Assembly: GCA_934090735.1 (NCBI GenBank)
Contig: CAKOJR010000002.1
Location: forward strand, 124,001 to 188,000
DNA from: an uncultured Bacilli bacterium
GTDB taxonomy: Bacteria > Bacillota_I > Bacilli_A > RF39 > UBA660
Length of the DNA stretch: 64,000 nucleotides
Reading direction: 5' to 3'
Both the position numbers and the translations under genes were made by a program. This document shows, in pieces, positions 50,504 to 58,537 of the stretch. The notes below the pieces were generated by a model. It was not told the DNA's origin and searched no databases. It saw only the letters and a program-made list of their open reading frames with translations. Within the stretch, counting starts at the first letter, position 1. Each line of letters begins with the position of its first letter.

Positions 50504-52748
50504 AGATTTTTTTAAATACGTTATGTTTTTTGCTTATGATAAATAGTGTTGTTGATATAAATAAGCATGATAGAAGGACTGCGGTTAGGTTACTGATTCC
50601 GGTTTTAGGATTTTCAGCTTCAGTTGTGCTTTGATTTGGTTCATTTGCTGGTGGGTTTACTATGGTTTCTCCATTTCCTTCTTCTTTATTAATATCAATT
50701 ATTTTAATAGTTTTTGTTGCTTTAATATTGCCTCCATCTTTTGCTGATGCAGTTACGATAACCTCTCCTTCTTTTAGGCCAGTTAAGATTCCGCTTTGGT
50801 TGATTGAAGCTAAACGAGTGTTACTAACACTCCAGTATACTTCTTTATTAGTGGCATTTGTTGGAGTTACTTCGGCAGTAAGATTTAAAGTTCCAGCAAC
50901 ACTAATTTCATCATTACCGGTTATTTTAATATTTGTTACAAGAATATTTTTATTAGCACTAACAGTAAATGAAGTTTTAACGCTAGCATTACTTGATGAT
51001 ATTGTTACATCGAATGTGCCAGCTGTTGTTTTATCAGTTAGGGTTATTTTAAAATTATCAGTTCCTTTTGTTACATTAAATAAATCGGTAACGTCTTTAC
51101 CATTATTAGTTATTTTTAGTGTTAAGTCATCCATTGTAATATTAGATAGGTTTAAGTAAATAGACACACTTCCACCGTCTTCTACATTAAGATCTTCTGA
51201 AGTTTTTTCAGTACTTTTTATTGCCAAACCTTCAGATTGATTACTTGTAAAAATGTTTATAATAGGATAAAACTGAAGGTCACTATTTGAAGTGGTGTCT
51301 ACCCAAGAAGTTGTATCTGCACTATAATAGCTTACTCCTGATGGTATGTTAGAAACATAATACCATTTGTCTTCATCAGCCTGAGATGCCGCGAATATTT
51401 CTTGCGGAAAAAAATAACTTATTTTGCCATTAACTGTTTCTTTATATGCTGTTGTATATTTTAAATAAATGTAGAATTTTTGTTTTGTTATATTGATATC
51501 TTTATTTACATTGATTGTTGTGTAGCCAAATTTTGTTGCGGTTCCTTCGGCTATTTTTGTTGCTTTATTAAAGTCGTCATCTTCACTGTAGTATAGTTCA
51601 TATTTATCTCCTACGAAACCAGTGAAAATATTTATTTTTGTAAGTTTTTCAGATTTACTATTTTCTCTAGTATAGATATTTTTAAAATATACTGATGGTA
51701 CATTTACTACAATATCACCACTAAAATTATGAATGTTATTTGTATAGTGATTATCATATGATGGTGTTTCAATTTTATAAGCACTCATTAGGGTTGAACA
51801 GATATTGGTATCATAGTAACTTACATAGTGATATCCCGCTGGAACTTCAGTTGTGCCTCCAAAGAGATTTGGATAAGTATCTTTAGTTAACCATGCACCA
51901 TTTCCTTTTGGTGTTTTTTTGAAGTTAGATGCGCTGTAGTCATCGTCCCAACCAACTACTGTTATAGCATGATTTATAGGATTAGTTCCGTCATAATAGT
52001 ATGCTAGCTTATCATTTGATACATATGTTGGAGTTTCTGCGTAAATAACTGCACCCATTGCTCCATATTCGGTTAGATTTTTTTTGATGGCTAAAATAGT
52101 ATTAGCGTCACATGATTCACTTGCGATATAATCTATTTCATTTATATAATAGTCATTTGCTTGGTTTAGAGTATTAGATTTGCTACTTGTTGTTGTACTC
52201 CAAGGAAGTTTTGTTTCTATAACCGGACCACGGCCAGATGCAAGATAAGCACCTACTTGATAAAAGTTTCCACCTGTATCTTTAGTTTTACTATAGTAAC
52301 CAAAAGGGTTTTTAGTGCCATCATCGAGCGTACTTATTGAATTAAAATCGATATGTCTTTCTGATAAGTTTATTTGTTTGTTTTGTTCGATGAGCATTGA
52401 TGATTCAATTACGGAAGTTGTTGCAAAAGTCCAGCACATGTTAGAGTATCCTTGATCATTTACTGGGCTAACTTTATTATAATTTAGTAAGGAAAACTTT
52501 CTTTGAGTTTTGTAATCGACATTAAAGGAATTACCAGCTGTTTCATTTACTTTAATATTTGATGTATAAAATTCTTTACATTTTACTGGCATTATTGTAT
52601 TTTGTCTTTCTTTTTCTGAAAGTGATTTCCATTTTTTATAACTTTCAGTTTCGGTACAAAGGTTATCTTCTTCTTTAACGTATGATAAGGCATTTACATT
52701 TAGAATTGTACAAAGAAGAGCTATTATTAATACTATTTTCTTTTTCAT
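50502..52748 (-). CDS. Papain-family (C1) surface peptidase with NPKTG anchor
   Basis: A 748-residue wall-anchored protein with a signal peptide (1-20). Its C1 peptidase domain has Cys105 in NMCWTFA and His260 in NHAITVVGWDDD; the usual NSWG Asn site reads WLTKDTY. A lectin-like beta domain typical of bacterial C1 enzymes lies at about 340-490. Ig-like segments follow, including a Big_2 domain near 610-690 (LTAEVTPTNATNKEVYWSVS), then NPKTG at about 712, a helix and KKHNVFKKI. It probably digests host or dietary proteins at the surface. It has a consensus promoter, so expression may be strong. Confidence 0.85.
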   Translation of the reverse strand: MKKKIVLIIALLCTILNVNALSYVKEEDNLCTETESYKKWKSLSEKERQNTIMPVKCKEFYTSNIKVNETAGNSFNVDYKTQRKFSLLNYNKVSPVNDQGYSNMCWTFATTSVIESSMLIEQNKQINLSERHIDFNSISTLDDGTKNPFGYYSKTKDTGGNFYQVGAYLASGRGPVIETKLPWSTTTSSKSNTLNQANDYYINEIDYIASESCDANTILAIKKNLTEYGAMGAVIYAETPTYVSNDKLAYYYDGTNPINHAITVVGWDDDYSASNFKKTPKGNGAWLTKDTYPNLFGGTTEVPAGYHYVSYYDTNICSTLMSAYKIETPSYDNHYTNNIHNFSGDIVVNVPSVYFKNIYTRENSKSEKLTKINIFTGFVGDKYELYYSEDDDFNKATKIAEGTATKFGYTTINVNKDINITKQKFYIYLKYTTAYKETVNGKISYFFPQEIFAASQADEDKWYYVSNIPSGVSYYSADTTSWVDTTSNSDLQFYPIINIFTSNQSEGLAIKSTEKTSEDLNVEDGGSVSIYLNLSNITMDDLTLKITNNGKDVTDLFNVTKGTDNFKITLTDKTTAGTFDVTISSSNASVKTSFTVSANKNILVTNIKITGNDEISVAGTLNLTAEVTPTNATNKEVYWSVSNTRLASINQSGILTGLKEGEVIVTASAKDGGNIKATKTIKIIDINKEEGNGETIVNPPANEPNQSTTEAENPKTGISNLTAVLLSCLFISTTLFIISKKHNVFKKI

Positions 52749-52772
52749 TCTCTACTCCTATTATCTATTAAA

Positions 52773-52801
52773 ATTATAAATTAATAATGGTGGGTTGTCA
52801 A
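52773..52801 (-). promoter_or_regulatory. Consensus sigma-A promoter of the C1 peptidase
   Basis: Minus-strand TTGACA (52796-52801), 17-base spacer, TATAAT (52773-52778): a perfect consensus, 25 bases before the start. Confidence 0.8.
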
Positions 52802-52803
52802 TT

Positions 52804-52829
52804 AAAAAAAGTCTATGGTAGATAGACTT
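52804..52829 (-). terminator. Orphan terminator upstream of the C1 peptidase promoter
   Basis: Minus-strand stem AAGTCTAT/ATAGACTT with T tail. The gene just upstream (cotZ-like) already has its own terminator, so this may be a relic of a lost gene. Confidence 0.65.
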
Positions 52830-52869
52830 AATTGGAATTATTTTGAATCAAATTTTCCAAAAGCTATAT

Positions 52870-52901
52870 TGTAGTGGTAAGCTTAAAGTAGACAACTGAG
52901 A
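52870..52901 (+). repeat. Solo IS-end-like repeat, copy 2
   Basis: Starts TGTAGTGG and shares a 16-base exact core (52879-52894) with the repeat at 2150-2181, in the same orientation. It lies between two terminators in a 203-base gap that has no gene. Confidence 0.4.
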
Positions 52902-52925
52902 TGGGGATATTTTGAGATTTATTTC

Positions 52926-52953
52926 AAAAAAAAATGCCGACATGGCATTTTTA
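52926..52953 (-). terminator. Terminator after the CotZ-like gene
   Basis: Minus-strand stem AAAAATGCC/GGCATTTTT, five-base loop and T9 tail, at the stop codon. Confidence 0.85.
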
Positions 52954-53397
52954 GCTATTACATATGTTATCTACGAAGCAATCATTTAAGCATCTAATAG
53001 CACAGCAGCAGTTTAGATTCATTGTGAAGAAGCTATTTGTAGCTAGGTAAGGCTCAGTGGTGCTGTCTGCGTTTGCTACTAATACTCTAAATGTTGCACA
53101 GTTGTTATCTACCTTTTCTACTCTAAATACTGTACTACAGTTTTCTGCACCAGTAGCAGTACAATCAGTAGTGGCATCTTTTGTTGTTGGCATACTAAAT
53201 GGTGTTCCATTACCTGCACATGTATAAAGCATTATTGGTCTAGTGTTACATACTATGCAATTTGGAGAGCCACCTAACATTGGTCTATCACATGAATCTA
53301 GTCCACTTTCAGGACAAACATTTTGCTGAAGTATTTGAATTACTTTAAGTGTTTCAGCAATGCAGTTACCAGAGTTTGTTTCTGTATTATTACACAT
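52951..53397 (-). CDS. Spore coat/crust protein, CotY/CotZ family
   Basis: A 148-residue Cys-rich protein (about 16 cysteines). The second half follows B. subtilis CotZ closely in pattern: TVFRVEKVDNNCATFRVLV near 89-107 and LNCCCAIRCLND near 129-140. CotY/CotZ build the disulfide-linked outer crust in Bacillus. The upstream region has a sigma-K-like promoter and GGGTGAATTAAT before the ATG. With spmA-spmB and dacB this indicates real sporulation. The ortholog name (CotY or CotZ) cannot be fixed. Confidence 0.85.
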   Translation of the reverse strand: MCNNTETNSGNCIAETLKVIQILQQNVCPESGLDSCDRPMLGGSPNCIVCNTRPIMLYTCAGNGTPFSMPTTKDATTDCTATGAENCSTVFRVEKVDNNCATFRVLVANADSTTEPYLATNSFFTMNLNCCCAIRCLNDCFVDNICNS

Positions 53398-53425
53398 ATT
53401 AATTCACCCTTTCATTTTCTCAATA

Positions 53426-53453
53426 TATTTTATGTAAATGGTTATTATTTAGT
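53426..53453 (-). promoter_or_regulatory. Putative sigma-K promoter of the CotZ-like gene
   Basis: Minus-strand CATAAAATA (53426-53434) matches CATANNNTA, with AC (53452-53453) 17 bases upstream, as in sigma-K promoters of B. subtilis coat genes. The motif is short and the region AT-rich. Confidence 0.45.
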
Positions 53454-53503
53454 GATTTTATTTTTTACTTTAATATAGTATAATATCTTTAGGTGATGAA
53501 TAT

Positions 53504-53815
53504 ATGTGGTGGCAATATTTAATTATATTTTTTGTACTATTAATTATTTCATTTGTAGTTGTTAAACTTAATAAAAAGAATTTTACTTATGAGATAAATA
53601 AGTTAGTACAATATTTAGGTGGTAAAGAAAATATTATTGATAGTGAAGTTACAATGTCGAGATTAAAGGTTACCTTAAAAGATGTTACATTAGCTGATAA
53701 AGATGCTATTCAAAGATTAGGTGCTAAAGGAATTGTAGAGATTGATAATCAGCTTAAGATAATATTCGGACCAAATGCTAAAACATTAAAAAAGTACATT
53801 AGTGAAATGAAATAA
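53504..53815 (+). CDS. Membrane-tethered PTS EIIB-like protein lacking the phospho-cysteine
   Basis: 103 residues: an N-terminal helix (4-20), then a domain of the glucose-type EIIB fold, recognisable from LVQYLGGKENI, MSRLKVTLKD, LGAKGIVEI and IIFGPNA. In true EIIB the motif is D-A-C-I-T-R-L; here it reads EVTMSRL, so the phosphorylated Cys is Thr50. It therefore cannot pass phosphate and may be a binding or regulatory domain. No EIIA or EIIC gene is near. ATG behind AGGTGATG, with TATAAT at 53479-53484. Confidence 0.75.
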   Translation: MWWQYLIIFFVLLIISFVVVKLNKKNFTYEINKLVQYLGGKENIIDSEVTMSRLKVTLKDVTLADKDAIQRLGAKGIVEIDNQLKIIFGPNAKTLKKYISEMK

Positions 53816-53827
53816 TGTACTTTTTTT
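53791..53827. terminator. Bidirectional terminator between the EIIB-like gene and the pilin operon
   Basis: Perfect 11-pair stem AAAGTACATTA/TAATGTACTTT with T and A tails on both sides; contains the EIIB-like stop codon and lies just past the pilin stop. Confidence 0.8.
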
Positions 53828-53838
53828 ATTAGAATTAA

Positions 53839-54315
53839 TTATAGGCATGGATCTGTTGCTGTGGTTAAGTCTAGAGATGCAGTTGCTGTTTTGTATGTTG
53901 CATCTAAGGTTATATTTATTTCTATGCAATCCATGCATTTGTTTTTTTCTAACGGATTATTGATACCGCATGAGTTTCCTTCAGAGCCAGCTTCATCTTT
54001 ATTTTCTCTTTTTAGGTCGCCTGAAGCGATAAGGTCTTTGATTTTTAATGTAAAAACATACTTACATTTACTGCCTTCGCATTTACAGTGTTCAGAGTCA
54101 GTTTCGCATGAACCATATATACTTTTATATTTATTTGAGTTATTTTGGACATGTATTACGGCTGCATTTTCAATACTTTCAACTTTGGCATTTAGGGCTT
54201 TTTCATTCATTCTGTCGCGCATTTTAAATATTCCTGGTACAGCGATTGCCATTACTAGAGATATTAAAACGAGTACTGCTAGAAGTTCTACTAAAGTAAA
54301 TCCATTTTTTTTCAT
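53839..54315 (-). CDS. Type IV pilin/ComGC-like prepilin with Cys-rich outer domain
   Basis: A 158-residue prepilin with leader MKKNG and the cleavage motif G|FTLVELLAVLVLISLVMAI, so the mature protein should start at Phe6 with Glu10. The outer domain has nine cysteines, including HCKCEGSKC and KCMDC, which is unusual for ComGC (none or few). The ATG follows AGGAGG. It is the last gene of a three-gene operon with the prepilin peptidase and PilC-like protein. It may be the major subunit of a short pilus or pseudopilus. Confidence 0.88.
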   Translation of the reverse strand: MKKNGFTLVELLAVLVLISLVMAIAVPGIFKMRDRMNEKALNAKVESIENAAVIHVQNNSNKYKSIYGSCETDSEHCKCEGSKCKYVFTLKIKDLIASGDLKRENKDEAGSEGNSCGINNPLEKNKCMDCIEINITLDATYKTATASLDLTTATDPCL

Positions 54316-54323
54316 ATTTCCTC

Positions 54324-55079
54324 CTATATATTTAATAGAGCATTTATAAATGCTGTAGCTAAGTTTGAATTAAAGTATAATAGTAGCATACTTGTTGCAA
54401 GGAATGGCCCAAATGGAAGCATGCCTTCATCTCCTTTTACGCTTATATACATGGCGTATGGAAAAGCTAGAAATGATGCAAGAACTATATAGAATATTCC
54501 TAGTGCTGGGCCTAAAGATAAGCCAGCTACAAATGATAGTTTAATGTCTCCTCCACCAAGGGATTCTTTTTTAAAGAGGAAGTTTCCTAGAAGCATTAGA
54601 AGATAGACGATAATAAATATTAGTAGCCCTGATGAGATACTATATAAAGCTTCTTTTAAGCCGTTGTTTATTATTTTAATAATTGTAATTAGAAGGCTTG
54701 ATATTATAAGGGGACTATCATTTATTATCATGTATTTAGAATCACTTACAAAAATTATAGATACTAAGCTTGATAAGATAACTCCAATAAGACATTCATA
54801 TGTTAAGCCAAAGATTACATAATTTGCGGTAAATAGAATTGCGGTTAGGATTTCAATAGCTGGATAAATGAATGATATTTTCTGTTTACAATTTTTGCAT
54901 TTTCCTTTGAGGAATATATATGATAGAACTGGAATGTTTTCATACCATGATAATTTGTGATTACATTTTGGGCAGTGACTTCCTGGCTTGATAATAGATT
55001 CACCATTTGGAAGTCTAAGACCTACTACATTGTAGAATGAGCCAAATATTAGACCAGTGATAAAAAATAATATTTCCAT
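54324..55079 (-). CDS. Type IV prepilin peptidase
   Basis: An A24-family membrane aspartate protease of 251 residues that cuts prepilins and N-methylates them. It has GSFYNVVGLRLP near residue 13, two cysteine pairs (CPKCNHKLSW and CKNCKQK) in the methylase part, and catalytic aspartates in VSDSKYMIIND near 120 and GGGDIKL near 177, with about seven helices. It is complete and of usual length (ComC 248). Its clear substrate is the pilin encoded immediately downstream. Confidence 0.92.
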   Translation of the reverse strand: MEILFFITGLIFGSFYNVVGLRLPNGESIIKPGSHCPKCNHKLSWYENIPVLSYIFLKGKCKNCKQKISFIYPAIEILTAILFTANYVIFGLTYECLIGVILSSLVSIIFVSDSKYMIINDSPLIISSLLITIIKIINNGLKEALYSISSGLLIFIIVYLLMLLGNFLFKKESLGGGDIKLSFVAGLSLGPALGIFYIVLASFLAFPYAMYISVKGDEGMLPFGPFLATSMLLLYFNSNLATAFINALLNI

Positions 55080-55087
55080 TCTTGCAC

Positions 55088-56755
55088 CTACTTTATTTGA
55101 CTATATAAACTGAACATTGGTAGGATTACTGCTAGAACAATGCCACCTACAATTACTGCTAAAAAGATAATCATTGCTGGTTCAATAAAGTTTTTCATGT
55201 TATTAATAATTGTTTTATGTTCTGTTTGATAGTAGTCAGCAACTTTACTCATCATTGCAGCTAATTCTCCAGTAGATTCTCCAGTTACAATCATGTAGTA
55301 TGCAACTTCCGGAACTGCCCATTGATCTTTAAATGAGGTACTTATCTTTTCTCCTCTTGCAATATTATTTATTGTTCTAAACATAATTTCTTTATATACT
55401 TCATTAGTAGTTATTTCACTTAATAGGTTCATACTATCGGTGATAAAGACATTGTTTTTTAGTAGTGAAGCAAATGTTTTAGCAAAGATATTCATTTCTT
55501 TGTAGATTATGATATTACCAAATAGTGGTAATTTCATTGCAAATATTTGAAAATTCTTTCTAAATGATTTTACTTTTTTGTATAGAGCTACGATAACTGC
55601 AATAATAAGAACTAGCCCACCCATAATAAAGGCAAAGTTCTTGTCAAAAAATTTACTTAAGTTTAATATCCATAATGTGTATCCATTTAGGGTTGCACCA
55701 GTTGATGCGTATACTCCTTCAAATTGTGGTATTACGTATAGTAAGATAAATACAACTACGGCAATTGAGAAAACAGAAATTATAGCTGGGTAACTCATAG
55801 CGTTAATCATAGCTTTTCTGGTGTTTTCTAATTCTGTGTAGTAGTCTGCTAAATCGTCTAAAGTTTCCTCTAATTCACCTGTTGCTTCAGCAGCTTTAAC
55901 CATGCTTATTAGTAAGGCTGGAAATGAGTTTCTTTGTTTTTCTAGGGCACTAGAGAATGACTCACCTAAAGTTAAATTATAAATTATTGAGTCAAATACT
56001 TTTTTCTTTCTAGGACTTTTGCTCATTTGCTTACCTAAGATACGCATAGAATCAGTTAAAGTTATACCGGCTTTTAGATATGTTGATAACTGGGTTAGCC
56101 AGAATATTAAGTCTTTGTTTTTAAAGTGAAAATTATTAAATTCTGATGGACCGTAAAAAAGTTCTATATATTTACTGGTTTCGATTGATAGAACAGTGTA
56201 TCCTTCACCAGTTAAGTAAGTATATACTTCCATTTTTGAATAGGCATAGAATGTATTTGTTACTTTTTTGCCAGAGTTATCTAAAGCAACGTATTTATAT
56301 GTAACTGGTTTTTCGCTTCTTTCAGTGTCTGTTTGTAGTATTTCAAAAAGGCTTCTATTTTGAGCAAGATCTTTTTCTTTTTGCTTTTTAACAAATGATA
56401 AGTTGTTGTAGAATTTATTCCATTTATCTTCTAAGGTTTCCGTGTATTCTAGCTTGTATTGGTCTTCTTTTTTTGTTTCCTTTTTTGAATCTTTTTTCTC
56501 TACTTGTTTTTCTTCATCTTTAAATGCAGATATACCACTATCTAGATTAACTTCTTCTTCAACCATTTCTTTGATATCAGAGTTTTTCTTTGATGATTTT
56601 TCGTAGTTTTTAAAGATGATATCTCCTATTTTATTAAATATAAAAATAAATGGGTAAAGTAAGGCATAACATGTATAATAAATACCTAAAGCTTCATATT
56701 TTAGGAGATTTATGGGAAATAACAAGATTTTAATTATTGGACTTTGTTTTTTCAT
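55088..56755 (-). CDS. PilC/GspF-type pilus platform protein with long N-terminal extension
   Basis: A 555-residue inner-membrane platform with two GspF domains (about 215-340 and 425-545; motifs FWLTQLSTYLKAGITLTDSM, ALLISMVKAAEATGELEETL and YYMIVTGESTGELAAMMSKV) and four membrane helices. The first 190 residues are extra: a helix or two at 10-45, then a Lys/Glu-rich region. ComGB is only about 320-400 residues. It heads the operon; the assembly ATPase (PilB/ComGA) that normally precedes it is not present. Confidence 0.88.
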   Translation of the reverse strand: MKKQSPIIKILLFPINLLKYEALGIYYTCYALLYPFIFIFNKIGDIIFKNYEKSSKKNSDIKEMVEEEVNLDSGISAFKDEEKQVEKKDSKKETKKEDQYKLEYTETLEDKWNKFYNNLSFVKKQKEKDLAQNRSLFEILQTDTERSEKPVTYKYVALDNSGKKVTNTFYAYSKMEVYTYLTGEGYTVLSIETSKYIELFYGPSEFNNFHFKNKDLIFWLTQLSTYLKAGITLTDSMRILGKQMSKSPRKKKVFDSIIYNLTLGESFSSALEKQRNSFPALLISMVKAAEATGELEETLDDLADYYTELENTRKAMINAMSYPAIISVFSIAVVVFILLYVIPQFEGVYASTGATLNGYTLWILNLSKFFDKNFAFIMGGLVLIIAVIVALYKKVKSFRKNFQIFAMKLPLFGNIIIYKEMNIFAKTFASLLKNNVFITDSMNLLSEITTNEVYKEIMFRTINNIARGEKISTSFKDQWAVPEVAYYMIVTGESTGELAAMMSKVADYYQTEHKTIINNMKNFIEPAMIIFLAVIVGGIVLAVILPMFSLYSQIK

Positions 56756-56781
56756 TTTACCTCCTAGTTTATTCTAAATGT

Positions 56782-56810
56782 ATTATAGCATAGTTTTTTA
56801 AGTTGTTAAA
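56782..56810 (-). promoter_or_regulatory. Promoter of the pilus operon
   Basis: Minus-strand TTTAAC (56805-56810), 17-base spacer, TATAAT (56782-56787), 27 bases before the start. Confidence 0.55.
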
Positions 56811-56851
56811 GTAAAATGATTTTCTCGCATAAAATATGTTAGGTGATATAT

Positions 56852-57124
56852 GTGAATGGTGCAGGCTTTATAAGATTTCTTCCATGGATTAGTAAGGGGC
56901 TTAATGTTGCAAGGAATGTTATTCCACTATATGAGGGAGCTAAACCAGTTATTAGTGGAGCTAAGAAGTTTTTAAATAGGTTTAATAGTCCGGGGGTTAG
57001 TGAAAATAATAATACTGGTAAAGAGAGGATAATTATTGATTATCCAAGAGATAAAAAGAGAGTTAATATAGTTAAAAGTGAACCAATAAAAAAAACTTCG
57101 GGCGGGCCAAAGTTCTTTATTTAA
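56852..57124 (+). CDS. Small basic protein, unknown (possibly spore-related)
   Basis: About 90 residues from GTG 56852, which follows AGGTGA. The N-terminus AGFIRFLPWISKGLNVARN is amphipathic, and the rest is basic and Pro/Gly-rich with DYPRDKKRVN and SGGPKFF. The opening faintly resembles VrrA/YqfQ-like proteins of spore formers, which is not firm. It runs opposite to the pilus operon and meets the phosphohexomutase gene with an eight-base overlap of the ends. Confidence 0.5.
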   Translation: MNGAGFIRFLPWISKGLNVARNVIPLYEGAKPVISGAKKFLNRFNSPGVSENNNTGKERIIIDYPRDKKRVNIVKSEPIKKTSGGPKFFI

Positions 57125-58466
57125 GGTCTTTTTCTATTATATCCATGTATTCTTTTTGTCTAGCTTCTAGGGTTTCCTTGTCTTTTGCTTCGAATCTTAG
57201 TGTTATCATTGGGCCGGTATTAGAGCATCTTACTAAGGCAAAGCCATCTTTGTAGTTTACGCGAACTCCGTCAGAAGTATTGCAGTTGTAATTTTTGTCC
57301 ATGGCATATTTTTTTACTTTTTCGACAATTTCACGTTTTTTATCATCTGGGGCATTTAGTCTTATTTCTGGTGTGCTTTCATATTTTGTGAAGCCATCAA
57401 GAAGGTTCTCTGCTTTTACTCCTTTATTCATTAGAAGTTCTGCTGTTCTTAAGCCTGCATATAAGCCATCATCATAGCCATAGTATTTATCTCTAAAGAA
57501 TATGTGACCTGAGAACTCCCCACCAACTAGTGCATCTTCATCATGAGTTACTGATTCGATGTATGCTGAACCGTTTTTTACCATTAGAGGTATTGCTCCT
57601 ATTTTGTTTAAGTCTTCTTCTAGAGCACATGAACATTTAACGTCTAGAATAACCTTTTTCTTATCAGAGTTTGGGATTATTTCTCTAGCAAAAATGCCGA
57701 TAAGTAAATCTGTTCCGATAGTGGTTCCCGTGTTAGTTACAATACCTACTCTATCTGCATCTCCATCGATACCAATTCCTAGATTATAGTTACGCGCGCG
57801 AACTACTGATTTTAGCCATTTTAAATTATTTTCATCGTTTGGGTCGGGATTATGAATAGGAAATGAACCATCACTATCACAGTTTAGGAATGTTACTTCT
57901 TTAAATATTTTTGAGTAGAGTTCTTTAACAATAATTGAAGCAGTACCGTTTCCGCAGTCTACAACTACCTTTTGGTTTATTTTAGGAAATTTTTCTAAAA
58001 GCATATTTAAATATTCTTTTTTTATGTCATCTTCTTTTAAGGTGCCAAAGCCAGAAGTGAATTTTTCAGTTCTAATTAGCCTATATATTTCTTCTAGGCG
58101 CTCTCTTCTTAAATGAAGATAGTCTTTACCAAATATTTTAAAACCGTTGTCCTCTTTTTGATTATGGCTTGCGGTAATCATGATACCATTTTCTTGCTTT
58201 CTAGTAATGCAAGCATAGTTAAGCATTGGAGTTGTTACTAGACCAATGTCAGTAATATTTATGCCTGTATCTAGTAAACCTTCAATTAATCCTTCATTTA
58301 GTTCTTCACTACTAAGGCGGTTATCATGACCTACTATGCATGAGTCATTGCCATTATTTATTAGATATGTTCCGTATGCTCTACCTACTCTTTTAGCAAT
58401 TTCTTTGTTAATATCTTGTGGATAAGTTCCTCTTATATCATTTTCTCTTAATATATTGTAATTCAT
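57117..58466 (-). CDS. Phosphomannomutase/phosphoglucomutase
   Basis: A 449-residue alpha-D-phosphohexomutase that moves phosphate between C6 and C1 of mannose or glucose for cell-surface sugar synthesis. Motifs: phosphoserine Ser100 in ITASHNQ, metal loop IDGDADRVG near 235, sugar-binding GGEFSGH near 318, and phosphate loop RCSNTGPMITLRFE near 412. The AlgC-like sugar loop GEFSGH fits PMM/PGM dual enzymes rather than GlmM. ATG follows AGGTGAG. It is convergent with the small basic gene and follows gpmI. Confidence 0.9.
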   Translation of the reverse strand: MNYNILRENDIRGTYPQDINKEIAKRVGRAYGTYLINNGNDSCIVGHDNRLSSEELNEGLIEGLLDTGINITDIGLVTTPMLNYACITRKQENGIMITASHNQKEDNGFKIFGKDYLHLRRERLEEIYRLIRTEKFTSGFGTLKEDDIKKEYLNMLLEKFPKINQKVVVDCGNGTASIIVKELYSKIFKEVTFLNCDSDGSFPIHNPDPNDENNLKWLKSVVRARNYNLGIGIDGDADRVGIVTNTGTTIGTDLLIGIFAREIIPNSDKKKVILDVKCSCALEEDLNKIGAIPLMVKNGSAYIESVTHDEDALVGGEFSGHIFFRDKYYGYDDGLYAGLRTAELLMNKGVKAENLLDGFTKYESTPEIRLNAPDDKKREIVEKVKKYAMDKNYNCNTSDGVRVNYKDGFALVRCSNTGPMITLRFEAKDKETLEARQKEYMDIIEKDLK

Positions 58467-58492
58467 AGTCTCACCTATTTTAATTATATAAT

Positions 58493-58529
58493 AAAAAAAG
58501 AGTAATTTTTAGTTTTTGTTACTCTTTTC
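58493..58529 (-). terminator. Terminator after gpmI
   Basis: Minus-strand stem AGAGTAA/TTACTCT extended by A/T pairs, with T7 tail. Confidence 0.75.
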
Positions 58530-58537
58530 TTTCAAGT

